Positions 12,783-38,400 of a stretch of 64,000 nt of DNA are shown one piece after another. A program made the position numbers and the translations under genes. The stretch covers positions 35,035,001 through 35,099,000 of the forward strand of contig OY987265.1 of assembly GCA_963920665.1 (NCBI GenBank), read 5' to 3'. Each line of letters opens with the position of its first letter. Position 1 is the stretch's first letter. The DNA is from Straminergon stramineum. Lineage: Eukaryota; Streptophyta; Bryopsida; Hypnales; Calliergonaceae. The notes under the pieces were generated by a model. That model did no database searches. It was not told the DNA's origin and was given only the letters and a program-made list of their open reading frames with translations.

Positions 12783-12977
12783 ATTATGAAATCTACAACG
12801 TGGTGGAAGTGGTTAAGATATTTTCCGTGTTTGTTTTGTCGTCTCTGGTTGGAGTAAGAATCTGCTGAGGGGAGTTCTTGAAGACCTTGTTGCGACCATT
12901 GCTGACAGCCTATCTTGTGAGTTATTTCAATCTTCAACCGCTTCCTTCATTTTGAGACGCAGTGATTATGTACTAAT

Positions 12978-13050
12978 ACCCCCGTTTGGAATTAGTGTAT
13001 CCATTCTCAATTCAATCACCACTGGATGCAGTATTTCCAAACGGAGGTAG
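12978..13050. repeat. short foldback element downstream of RecQ
   Basis: CCCCCGTTTGGAAT at about 12980 pairs with ATTTCCAAACGGAGG at about 13032-13046, giving a hairpin of roughly 70 bases with a short loop. It lies about 200 bases past the RecQ stop, within or just after the 3' untranslated region. It resembles a very small MITE. A terminator role is unlikely for a nuclear gene. Confidence 0.5.
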
Positions 13051-13493
13051 TGAATATTATGCGTACATTTTGAGAAACATGTCCATGTTCCTCGCTGTGT
13101 GAGGCTTGGGCTTATCTTCTCTATATCAATGTTTTGTACATGCTTTCTGAGTTTCTTTTTATCTAAATATTGTCGACATTTGGATCATTATTAAAGTTTT
13201 GTATTATATTGATTCTTTTCTTTCCTTAGAAACACGAAGTAGATTGTCCTGGGAATCAGGAATTCTAATGTGATATGCTCTGATGCATTAATTCTGAGCA
13301 TTCCACATAACTGAGGTACCACTGGAAACTAGTTGTGCATGCCATCTAATTGTGGCCTATTTTAACTTTGCCCCTATAGATTCATGCCTAAAATGTATTT
13401 CCTCTTTTTGCAGAAGCGTAGGATCATTTTCGGGTACACCTAAAACTTTGAAATTTCTTAGTTTATTTATATTGTGTCCCCAAAAGACATCTG

Positions 13494-14156
13494 TAACCCC
13501 TAAATGCCCAAGGCCTGTTTTGAGTTTTTTGGTATTTGCTCTCAATTGAAGAAAACACCAACATTTTGATAAGTTGTATCACTTTTTTTTGAATTGTAAC
13601 CGTAGAAATTCAAACTAGACATGTTAGAAAAGAAAACACAACGATATCACTTATAGAGTAAAAGATTACAATGTTTGACCATGAGGGTGTTAAAATTGCA
13701 AAAGTGATGTGAAGCCTTTCAATCTTCTTTTCACAAGTCAAATCTAAAAAATTGGTGATTGAAAAAATACAGGGTTAGAGGGCTTAACATGCTTAACCCC
13801 AATCAATTTATGGCTTCTCAAAATCTATTCTACAATTTTTTTAAATGAATTTTGAAAAAAAAATTTAATTTAATTTCAAATGTGATTATTTCTCCAAGAT
13901 CTAGTGTATTTGAGGCTCATTTCCAAGAGCCCTCAACACTATGGAAAGTCAAGATTGCAATGGATACCTTTGTGCAAAATCTTGAATAGAAAATCACTAT
14001 CATTTATTTTAAAAATCAGATTTTTGATGCTAAGACTAGATTTCAAAAATAACTTAAAAATATAAACTACTAAAAATAGCAAATTGGTTAGGTTTTATTT
14101 AACTTCAAAGTTTTGCAAACACTAGATTTTGGTGCCTTGGGTGTTTAGGGGTTTAA
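13494..14156. mobile_element. TTAA-type MITE, decayed copy (family with 56581-57225)
   Basis: The left end reads TAACCCCTAAATGCCCAAGG and the right end is a diverged inverted match (CCTTGGGTGTTTAGGGGTTTAA). Internal blocks, for example CAAACTAGACATGTTAGA, align along much of the length with the element at 56581-57225, so the two are members of one family. This copy is older, because its TTAA ends and repeats are altered. No ORF is present. Confidence 0.7.
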
Positions 14157-16749
14157 CAATGTTGAATTCCTTTCTCACTTAAAATAAGATCTAACAAAAA
14201 CTTTTATACATTGTTAGTATGCACAATTGATAGTTCAATAGATGTTCTTGAGGTTCAATAGATGTCCAAGGGTGAGTGGGTTTTGCCACCATTTTTGCCT
14301 TGAATTAGTGGCTTATGATTGTAGACATTGAAAAATCCTAACTAATTTCAAAAAGTTCCAAAACATAATAAAATATTTGATATAGATGACTTGTTGATTT
14401 GATTTGTCTTTGAATGAAAATTTTTAGAATTTTTTTATGTAGTGTAGATACTTCAAAATTACAACTAAATTGTAAGTGGTTGTTTAATGAAGTCTATTTT
14501 TAGCACTTCTAAATAAGTATGGGTAACTATAAGAATATTATATTTCTAAGAATTTTTTTCCAGAAGTCATTCACAAAATAGATACATGGAATTTTCAAGC
14601 GAATATTTTGGTATTTAAATTATTGAAAATTATTAAAAATATTCTAAAAATTAGTATGAAAGTTGGTGATTCATTAGTATTTGTTATAAATATCAATTCA
14701 TTAAAATCATGGTAGAAGAGTGGTTTTGAATGTTTAGAAATGTGTGTAGTGAAGAACATTTTTGACACCCATTTGATGATAATAAAATTTATTTCTTAGG
14801 AAAATCTTAACCTTATAGGATTAATATGCCTATGGTGGAATTTTATTTTTAGAATATCACCTCTAAGTGATAATTTTTGGTATTTGAAAGTCTCATAATA
14901 AACCATATGAATCCAGAATATGACAATTTAACAAAATTTGGTTTTAAATAATATTTTATAATTTAAAAATTATAATATTTAATATATGATTTTCTTATAA
15001 TATTCAAAAATAGAAGCTAAAATATGCATCTCTATTTTGAATTTTTAGATTAATTAATTGTACACTTCAAAAGTTGTTAATAATAATAGAAGTATTTGAA
15101 CTTTGAATATAACAAAATTTAATGTCTAAATCATATAATTGTATTTTAGAATCAAGTCTATTGATAATTTTTTTGCAATGAGAATATAATTAACAAATTG
15201 AATCTTTTTAAGTTTAGTATTTATTCCAATATAAAATTTAAAAAGTTTCCAAATTTGAACTTTTCATTATAATTTTGTATGGGGTAAATCTACAACTATG
15301 TTTGTAAATTTAAAGTGATATGAAACACTAAAGAATTACATTCTATAATATACACTTATGTTCTATTGTGGAATTTAGGATTTAAAAAAATTGCATTGTA
15401 TTTGTTGTGAATTTTTTTCTCTAAGAAAATTATGGTAATTTCTTATCTAGTCAAAAAACTTTGAAATTTTGATGCAAAATAGAAAACATATGCTTTCATC
15501 TCAGAAAAATAAAATATAAAAATTCATTCATTTATATAGAGAGATATATAATGGAAAAAATATAGTAAAGAAAGTAAATGATTTTCAACTAAAATTTGAT
15601 TTCCACCTCATATCTGGAAACCCCTAAATCATTGAGAATATAACATTTGGTACATTTTGACAAAAATTCTTAAGCTAATTCATCTTAAATCTATCATTTT
15701 GACCTTTGCAAATAGTAATTTAGGTATTATATGTTAGGGTTGATTCAACATTACAATATGTGAATACTTAACAATGTTGAATAGTTTTAAGTTGAAAATT
15801 AAATTTTAGGATTTTGATACTTTAGGTTATTGATTTTTTTATTTTTGTCTACTACAATTCTTCTATTTTGATTGCTATGACTTTTCTTATTTTTCTTCTT
15901 ATCTTTTTTTTTTACAACATCTTTTTTCATTTGTTTTGTCTTTTCAACTTAGTGATGATCATTAATTGAATATTTTAGAGTTTTATACTTGACATTGTTA
16001 TTCTTAGCAATTTCTTATATAATTTTGAAATATTTCAAAACTATTAGGCAATATATATAGAAGATAAATTTCTAGAACCTTTCGGACATTTCACTTACAA
16101 TAATTGACAACTTTAGACATTTTAGAAAATACTTATTTTTTATTTGAATTTGACCTTCATGTATTATTAAAACACTTTTATTCATGAGAACCATTTAAAT
16201 AGCTACAATAGGAAATGTTGAGGACTAAGACGTCCATTCATTTGAAGCTATTGTTGCGTTGTTGACCAATGGGTTTTTTTCTAGCGCTTTGTTGTCAATT
16301 TGTACCAAAATAATGAGCCTTCCACAAAAATCTTAGAACATAAATAGTAAAATCTTGGATGAAATGGCCAAAAAACTTCAAATTAGAAAAGGAATCTTGG
16401 ATGAAATTGCTAAATTGTAGATGAAAATAGAATTATAGATATGTGATAATGTGATATTCTCTATCCAATATGTGGATGAATGCTGAAATTTGTAGCACCA
16501 CTATAACATCTAGTAATATTGCCACTTTGGCACTTCCCCCCAAATGGAAAAAAACACCCTGTTGCTGACCTGCGGATGAGGTGGATCTCGTGGTGTCACC
16601 ACTCACCACCTGACGCACTGTCTAGCACGGTACCCACTGTGCGTAACGTGACGTGACAGATTTGCAAGCATGGATCGGAAACCAGTCATCTGCAATAACA
16701 ATTAATATGTGATAAGAAATTAAAGAAATTTTAAGTAGTAAGGAGAGCC
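14157..16749. other. AT-rich intergenic DNA, no gene seen
   Basis: Very AT-rich sequence with frequent stops in all frames. A segment at about 16075-16165 resembles 48345-48430 (shared words GACATTTCACTT, TAGACATT and AAAATACTTA), so part of it is a dispersed repeat. I see no coding region, RNA gene or intact element. Confidence 0.5.
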
Positions 16750-16930
16750 AACAGATATTTCGTTAAAATGGCGAAATTCATATGCCATTTCTCCATTTAT
16801 TTTCTAGGACTGGTGTAGATTTCAGACCGCACGGTCTGAAATCTTGTAGTGGTATACATTTCAGACCGCGCGGTCTGAACCTGTAAGTGCCAAGTTTGTA
16901 GAATACCGCCGTTTTAACGAAATATCCGTT
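16750..16930 (-). mobile_element. 181-bp MITE with two internal 20-bp palindromes, copy 1
   Basis: The termini are AACAGATATTTCGTTAAAAT and an inverted counterpart ending ACGAAATATCCGTT. The four bases AGCC flank both sides (16746-16749 and 16931-16934), which fits a 4-bp target duplication. Two palindromes of the form TTCAGACCG-CGGTCTGAA sit at 16821-16840 and 16860-16879. The element is the reverse complement of the one at 49702-49882 and is exactly the same length. Confidence 0.85.
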
Positions 16931-17228
16931 AGCCCCACCGCCAATGCAACGTGATGGAATGGATCACTCCCTAATCTGTCGTTGCTTCACCAACTGTGCC
17001 TTCTTATGCTCTCGGGAATCCGGGCTCTCGCTCTACTGTCTCTGTTGATCATGCCAACGCAACAATTAAACAATGTCTAATATGCGGTTTCTGCAGGAAC
17101 CCATGCCGCTGACCACGTTGTCATCGATGGATCCATTGCCAGGGATACGTCATCATTTGCTACAACCGCGCACGGAAATCATCGACAAGATCGATGATCA
17201 GGAATAAAAGTCACGAGGGAGCTAGAAG

Positions 17229-17425
17229 TACGTTAATTTTTTTTTTTTTTTTTGGTTGAAACAAATGGGAGAACCCACTGTCATTAAAAGGAACCGGTAC
17301 AACAGCCAAGCCGAAAGGCTGGTCAAAAAGAAGAGAGAACGTACGCCAGTTTATCAAATTGGAGGTATAAATTTGATCAAAAACTTGGTACTTCAAGTTC
17401 AGGACGCGCGCGCGCCCTGAAACAT
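17229..17425 (-). repeat. poly-T-headed segment, possible retroposon 3' end, followed by a CG-rich palindrome
   Basis: A run of about 17 T residues (17229-17245) is followed by sequence that, read on the minus strand, is open for about 60 codons into a poly-A tail. This could be the 3' end of a LINE-like or processed insertion. At 17398-17421 there is a near-perfect 24-base palindrome with a CGCGCGCG core, flanked by TTCAGG and CCTGAA. I found no reverse transcriptase, so the class is open. Confidence 0.3.
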
Positions 17426-17684
17426 AAATCTTTACCTTTTCTAGCTTTTAGAGCTGTGTTTAAGGTTTGTGCTGACATGATTAATTTTGACACCGTACCT
17501 GAATGGAGACCATTTGATGAAATATTAATTGACGATGATTCCCTGGCTGTCCACTTATCGAGTGAATACTCTGAGTGTATTGGTAACTTATCGCTTCGAT
17601 TGAAGTACGTACTGACGAACCACAGTGTGACTCGACTTGATTTGAGTATAAAATGTAGTGAACGAATGAATCATACCCAGTCCT

Positions 17685-19378
17685 GAAATTCATTGAACGT
17701 ACGTTTACTGGACTGGTTACTTTGTTGGCGTGTGACATGGACTGATATCGATCAATGGCATGCACGACGATCGACCGGGTCCCCATTTATGCTTTCTTCT
17801 TGCAAAAGCCGGAAAGCATGCGCGCATCGACAAGGACGACGCGATTCAAGGCCCATACATGGCCATCATGCACTAGCTAAACTGTCGTACGCGCGACTCA
17901 TGTTCTAGGAAGCACTCTAGATTCCGTAGTACTGGAGCTTGTCCCTCCAGCGTTGATCGATGTCCACGTCTCGTCACGTATCTTCCGCCCGGCAAGATCT
18001 CCTCAAACCCCTGAATCGGATTAAGTGCCTCATACGGTGCTGCAGTTGGCTGACTCACACTTGTCGGAATCCTGGTCCCAGGAACAGCCTGCACCCACCA
18101 TGGCAGCCACACCACCGGGGAAGTGAAGGGTCCAGGGCCTTCCCGCTTTGCATAGGGATACCAATTAATTGATTCTCGATCCTTGTTTCTCTGATCAGAC
18201 GTTTCCTGGGTGATTTTGCACTAATGGAGAATTAGTGGCACAACTTTTCTTTGTTGGTACCACTGAGAACCGAGAATGGCAATCCGAGATCGAACCAGAG
18301 ATAATCTCCCTCGTTCATGACATTTATGTTTGCATGTGGCCTTCTGGGGTCATGGCGGAAGTTGCGGTGTGAGCATGGAAGCTGAACTTGTCGATTCTTG
18401 GGCTCTTGTGGGCATGTAGACGGTCACGGCATCTCTGAAAAATTTGAGAAAATTAGGAGTAAACCATTGGTCTGGAGGTTAGTTTATGTATAATTCAGGA
18501 ACATTTTGTTTTTCGACAGGTGCCATTAATTGAATCAAGGTCGCTCATAGTAAGCATTGAATGTTCTTTGAAATCAGACACTACTAAAGTGATTGATTGG
18601 ATGTCGTGGAGAGACTATCTTATACTTTTTCATAACCACACAGATATTTTAGAACTTGACAGCGTACGTGTCAGTGACTCTGAGTCAATGCGTCGTAGCA
18701 TGTGTGAATGTTGCTCCAATTTGTGGGGATCGAATCGGATCGACTAACAAGGTATCCTTATTCTATTGGCAGGCATGATGACACAAAATTTTGTGAAAAC
18801 TCAAGGTTCGTAATTGAAGTCTCACTTTATTGGGTGATAAGATTGAAAAAACAACTTTCATTCTGGATTGACCTGAGTTCGATGAAGTCGATGGTGCGCA
18901 GTGGTTGTGAATTCTTACAGGTTTGGATGAATCCAATTTTTGAGATGAATTGATTGTCATGCTCAAACTATAGTTGATGTGATTCTGGACTTCTGGTTAA
19001 GTTGGGATTTTTTTATTTTTACATTGCTACTACTCGAATCCGGTGAGGTTGAGCATAGTTGGCAAGTTAAGGTGTGAGAGTTGTTGGTTTTCAATATTTT
19101 TGATGGAGTTAAATTAAAAACCTTTACATTGGGTAATTCTGTATCCTAAATATTGAATAATTAAATTGAGTGTGTAGTTGGCCTGAACCTGATGCTGAAG
19201 GAGTGAGAATTTTCTGAACCCATATACATGTCTCCGAATTGAACCGAAAGGTTGCAGAATTAATTGCGTGATCTATACGAGGGCAAGCAGCAGGCGCATC
19301 ATCGGGTGTCAACTGGGGCTAGCTAGATCAGTGAGTCTGCCATCTTCGGTGTTTCTTAAAGCTCGAATTAGCACTGCA
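17685..19378 (+). promoter_or_regulatory. upstream region of ABCC copy 1, shared with copy 2
   Basis: Blocks here recur upstream of the second ABCC gene (51075-52340). They include GTACGTTTACTGGACT, GACATGGACTGATATCGATC, CTTCTTGCAAAAGCC and TGAATCGGATTAAGTGCC. Between about 18130 and 18770 the region has sequence that the second copy lacks. The gene's promoter and 5' leader must lie here, but I cannot place a transcription start or TATA box with confidence. Confidence 0.55.
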
Positions 19379-32222
<12,844 letters not shown>

Positions 32223-32381
32223 TTGATTTACTATTTTGATTGCATCTCTCATGTTAAGTGCACAGTCAATCTTCCTACTCATTTGAATCCCTTCCACAAG
32301 TGAAATCTTCTGAGTCCAAATATGAGTTCAAATTTGGCAAATGTAATCATCTAGGTGTGGATACTAAGTTCCTGCGATGTA

Positions 32382-34337
32382 CAGTGCCCTCCAATAAGTC
32401 TTGCAACTCCATGTCTAATTCTCTAGGAAGCAGTTTGATTACAAAACATACTCTTGGTAGGTAAATTTAGGTCTTTGATTGAGATTTTTTGCCTTTTTCA
32501 AGGTGAGTTATGTACCTTGTTGTAACTCATTTCACATTTTAAAATATCTCTCCTTCAGAGAGGTGGTTGATTTTGAAAACACTATGTTGAGTTCAAAGGT
32601 ACAATGCTACACTTAAAAATTTTGTTGTAGGAGATCACACGTAGTAGATGTCAATTGACTTTGGAGTTGAGAGGATCAGCATTATTGCATGCATGATTCT
32701 AGTGATTGTTGCTTGTAGACATTGCCTAGAAATTTTGTGAGAAAAGATCAATGTTTGTCTAAAATATTGTGTATGTGGTATTGCTAGGAGTCCTATAAGC
32801 AAACTTTGTGAAGTTCTAAGTAGTGTTAGTTAACTTTGCACCTTGACATAATATGAAAGTCATTGACTACCAACCAAATATTTGTGACTTCAATCCTATA
32901 GAAAACTTATGGAAGAAAGTCAAAGATCAAGTGCAAAGAAGGTGTAAACCCCATAAGAAAGACCAAATGTGGTTACTAGTGAATTTGACTGGGGAAGATA
33001 TACCTCAAAAAAGTATCAAAAAGTTAATTTCTACAATGCCAAACCGAATGGAAGTTGTGATGGTAGCTCAAGGTGGTAGTATTTGATGGTAGTGTATGTA
33101 CCTCTTTGATGCAAAGTAGTTGCTAATGAACAAGACATAATGTAAAATTCATGTTATAGTAGGCTTCCATAGTACTAGAGCTTTCTAATGATACCCTATT
33201 TGACAACATTTGTTAAATTTTTTTCTATAAATGGGCTTGTTTCTCTTTGCTTTAAATGTTTATGAAAGAAAATTGCAAAATCACACAGAGGAAAATTTTA
33301 CCTATATAGTGTCAGTCTTTGTAATATGAAAGATGTGAACAATGATATTTCCTAAATACTTGTGCAATAGTGATTACAAGAAACACTTGTGGATTTGGTT
33401 GAGTTTGGCTGATTTTTTGGGGAGTACTTTAAAATTTAATTTGAATTTTTTTTTTAAAATATGACTAATGTATATACCTTTAAGATGAAGGTACCCATGG
33501 AAGGAATTGCATAGAAAAATTCTCTAAGTAGGAGAACTAGAAAAGTGCTAAATATCAAGAAAATACATACCTTGATGTTTTAATTCAAGAAAAATAGTAA
33601 AAATAAGTAAATACAAAATATAAAAATTGTCCATTTGGAACAACTCTATAGAGATGGTCATTCACCCAAAAACCCACCAAAATAATATTTTATATGTTAC
33701 AAAATGCAAGTAGAAAGAAGCTCACTTTGTAGACTTCTACACCACAAAAAATTAACTATTTTTAAAATTCCTTCCCTAAATAGCTATAAGTCTACTAGGA
33801 GACAATCTCATCCAAATTTCAGCTCAAAATCTGTTTTGGGGGGTTCTAAATAGTACTAAGAACCTCCAAAATTGGTAATTGTGACATTGAATTGGGGTCT
33901 ATTTTTGGATAGTAAATTATTTTTGGAAATTCTGAAAAAAATTAGGGAAGGTGTATGATAGTTATGAGTACCTTCCCTATAAATCTTAAGTCATTTGGAG
34001 CCAAAACACAAAAGTTATAAGCAAAAAACTAATTAGCACACACCATGTGACATAAAATAGGACAAGTGTTTCTTGCAATCACCCGTAATCAAATCCTAAA
34101 AAATCATCTCATATATTTTTCAATTAATTATTTTGTAAGGCCATGAAAAAATAATAAAATAATTCACCAAAAATGGAGTTCCTATTTTTTGACATTGAAA
34201 TTTCATATCTTGATTAAGGTTCCATAAAGCAATAGATTTAATAGGATAGTTTTAATAGAGTATTTTCAAAATGGAGTCAAAAAGAAAAAAATTAAAGGGC
34301 TGCAAAGTAGGGGTGCAAGACTTATTGGAGGGTATTG
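32382..34337 (+). mobile_element. Tc1/mariner element, inactive, 1,956 bp
   Basis: The left terminus CAGTGCCCTCCAATAAGTCT, preceded by TA (32380-32381), has an inverted match ending at 34337 with two changes, followed by TA (34338-34339). A TA target and a CAGTGCCCTCC start are typical of Tc1-like elements. A transposase C-terminal fragment lies inside. The element begins 159 bases after the ABCC copy 1 stop codon, so the native 3' untranslated region may end in or beside it. Confidence 0.85.
32853..33086 (+). pseudogene. Tc1/mariner transposase, C-terminal remnant
   Basis: The 77-codon frame contains FNPIENLWKKVK, which matches the block around the third catalytic acid (Glu) of Tc1 DDE transposases. 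It also ends like them, with a short segment of the type MPNRMEVVMVAQGG. The helix-turn-helix and the first two catalytic Asp residues are absent from the sequence upstream, so the gene is a fragment without function. Confidence 0.85.
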
Positions 34338-35430
34338 TACACTAGACTATGCTGATTATATGCACTATGTAAGATTACATGGAAGGTGTATGGTATGTAT
34401 GTTGGATGACCCTAAACCCATTCAGTTTGTAATTATGGTACTGCATCCATTAGAGAAATTGTGGACTCTACACATAAGGCTGCTAGGAATGTCAAGAGGG
34501 ACCCGCAATGCATTTCATTTATTTTGTTTGAGGAACTTGTCCCCTACTTCTACACTTTGTCACTTCCAAATGTCAGAGCATTCATTCTCAACTACTATTA
34601 GTTAGAATTGCGACAAGTGGTGTTTTGATATTTGAAAGCACCCCCAAAGCACCTTCCTCTGACGACTACGGAATAGAAAACTAAAATATACTTCTTGTAA
34701 CTCTTGATATTCACACAAGGTGAATCTTTGTTTTGTCAGAAATTCCGTCTTTTGAGTAACTCAATAGGCTCCAAAAATAGACTCGCTTGTCAAGCATTGG
34801 CAACCCTTTGGAAAGTCCAAAATTTTTCTAATGTTTACAACAAGGTGTTTTTTGGGTCTTTTTTTTTATAGGTAGTACAAGTTGCGATAATTAGTGTAGG
34901 GGAAGTAGCTTCGTGTGCTAATTTGATATGAAAGGGTATAAATAATTAGCAAAATCAATTTTTTTTTCTTATTGTTTGGTGATTTATGGTTAGAAATGTT
35001 ATTAAAAAAAGATTTCAATTTTTTTAGAAGCCAAATATGTGATACACATAAAAAAATGTAAGTAATAAACAAGTGATTCAACCCTAAATCAATAGCCAAA
35101 ACTATGAATTTGCAATATAAATGTAGAGATTGAAAGTAACATACTTAATTGAGAAAGCAATTTCAACATGAATGACACATAATAAACAAAACATACAAAG
35201 TAAATAGAACAAACAATGTGATAAAATTCCTAAAGTCTATCAATGTAACAAAAAACTCATGCAATTTCATTATGTAACTCATAAGCATTACATATCAAAC
35301 CATTCAAACATGGAAAATAAACTAAAAACACATTAAAACCTTCTAAACTCACAAAATCCCCATCTACATTGTTTGTAACCACTATAGTAACCAACAATAA
35401 ACTTACAAAACAAGAATACTTTAAACTTTA

Positions 35431-38400
35431 TCAAGCAAGCACTTGATATCTCCCACATTGAGTTTTGTTGTTCCTCCAATCTACGACTACTTCTTTGAAT
35501 GGCATTGTGTGCAGAGTGTAATGTTTTTGTGCAAACATTGTGGTTACTAACCCAAGATGATTAGTTAGACGATTCCTCAATTTGCTTTTTAAAAAACTCA
35601 CATTTGAGAAAGTCCTTTCATCTTCAACGCTCCCTAAAACCTACATATGAAACCAAAGTAGAGATTAGTTTATCAATTAAAGATAACTTGCAAATCATAA
35701 TCAAAACAAAAAATTGATAATAATACCATAATCACATGAAAAAACTATAAACCATGTAGAAAACACAAGTAATACATAAACTAAAAAATTAAATTTACCA
35801 TGATCATGGCAAGCTCAGCAAGCTTAAAGAACTCCAGAAAAATGCTTGGTAACATGGAGGAAGAACTTAAACTTTGCCAAAGCTTGGTGATAGGATGAAT
35901 ATGGAGGTCAATTCCCTGCATTGCCCCAACACTGCAATTAGTCATGGAAATGCGAAAACATTCAAGCTGCTTGTCTAGAGCACCAGGAGAAACAAGTTCA
36001 CGAATCCATTCAAATCGGCCTGGTCCAACTTCCATTTCCTTTGGCTCTCCAAATGTTTGCTTGATGACTCCAAGGTGTCGGCGCAACTTGGTCTCCACAA
36101 CTTCACCCATCTAGAATTGGGGATACACTATGGAAAGAGCATCCATAATGTGAGAACTTGGAAAGTGCCCTTCCAATTCAAAAATCATCTTCATGGCAGC
36201 CTCTACACAATACAAGTTCAAGTAATATGTAAAAAATGCATTCACAAAGCAATTGAATAATTCAACATTTATTATGATAATAAATAAATAAAAAATGAAG
36301 ATAAATTTTCAAATAATAGAGTTAGAAGAATGAAACCTTCTTACCTTTAGCTTCTTTCTTCAATGCCACTTGTAGTTGATCCCACAAATTGTGAGTGACC
36401 AACTCTTTTGTGTTGGTGCTTGGATTCATGCAATATGCATTCAAATGTGATCCAGCTCGAGTGGTAATATGGGCTTCAAATACAAGCACCTCTTCACCTC
36501 CCTCATTCAAATTAGGTTGCCAACGGAGTTTGATATCATCATGTCGTAATTCGCACAGAGAGTTAAATGAAGAAAAAGCATTAGACTTGAAGGCTATATC
36601 AAACCCAATATAATTCTCTTAAATGTCCTCAAAACAAAGCTTCAATGCCCTTGTGAAATCACAGACATACATCGATGGGGATTAAGCAAATTTAATCATA
36701 TCCTTCATTGTTTGGAGGAATGGGAGCACAATAGCAAGGGATAGAAGAGTCTTTACATTTGCCAAGAGATTGTAATTTGCATTTGCCCCCTTCAATTTAG
36801 GTTTCACAAACTGATCTCCATAGATCTTCACCAAAAGCACTCAGTACTCCGACAATACCCGCTTCATTGGTTTAAGCATACTAATCCAACGCGTTTTGAC
36901 GTTGTTCAATATTTTTCCTCCTTTTGATTTTAATAGCTCCACCATTTTTTCCAACTCCAAATGGCATTTAGTGCTTGAGGAAAAATATGAGTATAATTTT
37001 TCCAGAAGATTTTCAATCGAGGAGATGATGTCAAGATCTGATAGCACCTCAACAACAAGGTTTGTTCGATGGGCGACACAATGCATGCCTTGCATGTGCG
37101 GGGCATGATGGAATTGAAATTGCCTCACAACACCGTTGTGTTTCCCTTGCAACATAGAAGCCCCGTCACATCCGAAGCAAATTAGTTTGGATCAGACTTC
37201 AAACTCTATAAGTCTTCCATTGCGAATAATGGCAGCTAGAACTACCTTGGTTATATTGTCCGCATTCAGTCCATTTGTCAATAGTTCCAAACTGAGTAGA
37301 AGAAGCACCTGCTTCCAATTGCAAAGTACATATCCATGAATGCTGATCCAACTTTGATTATCGACTGTAGTCACTTTGTCACAGCTAACAGACAAGAAAT
37401 TCCCACCACTAAAGACTCCCTTCGTCTTATTTTGAACTACATTGTATAGACTCTCTACCATCTTCCAACTTGAAGAGTCACTCCAATGCTTCATGGGGAC
37501 CTTTGGAACACGTAAGTGCTTGAGAAGACCTTCCATGCATTCGTATTCAACCATCGGCCGTCCAAAAGAAAGCAAGTGAAATATAGTAGCCATTTGGACC
37601 TCTTTCTTTTTCAGTGGAGTACCTTGAGCCACCCTTGTTTGAATGTTGTCCACGGGCAATGATGAAAAAATACGCTCATTCTTCTTGTGCCTGCAATTGT
37701 TATTCCACGATGTATCGCCTTTTTTCTTGCCAATCTTTGGTCTATCCCATGAAGTAGTCGTCCACCCTTGGTGTTTGTGTAGGTTGTCATCTTTTGCATC
37801 CAAGAAAACATCATGACCTTCCACTCTGGTACACATGATGCATTTCACCTTTTTAAAGTTGCCAGTCCCACTTGGATCTTGCAATGCCCAATGATCCCGC
37901 CAATGATACTTGAGTGTCCAACTTTCTTGGTATGCACGCCTGCCATCCACAAAAATTAAATAAGTATTAAACAACAAATGACATCTATATAAAATGAAAA
38001 TATTGATTTCAACAATACCTATGATGTGTAGCATAACACTTCAATATAATCCTAAACCAAAAAGAATTTTTTTAACCAATATCCAATATAGATGTGAATT
38101 AAAGGTCATTCAATACAAACAAAGGCACAACTTTACATATCAATTTGGTAACAAGCAATGCTAAGCAATAGAAAGCATTGCCTTTGCAGGACATGAGAAC
38201 AAGCATTAGAATCTTAAATGAGAACCATAACACTTTTTGTGCAATTTCAAACAAACAAACAAATATAATAGAATCGTCTTTTTTACACACTTGCATATCA
38301 AGGGAATATGAATAGTAGATTATAATGTGTCTTTAAGCTTTTCTTATTAGTTGATTTAAAAATAGCTCTCCTAATTTATTAAAAAGAAGATGTAATAGTG

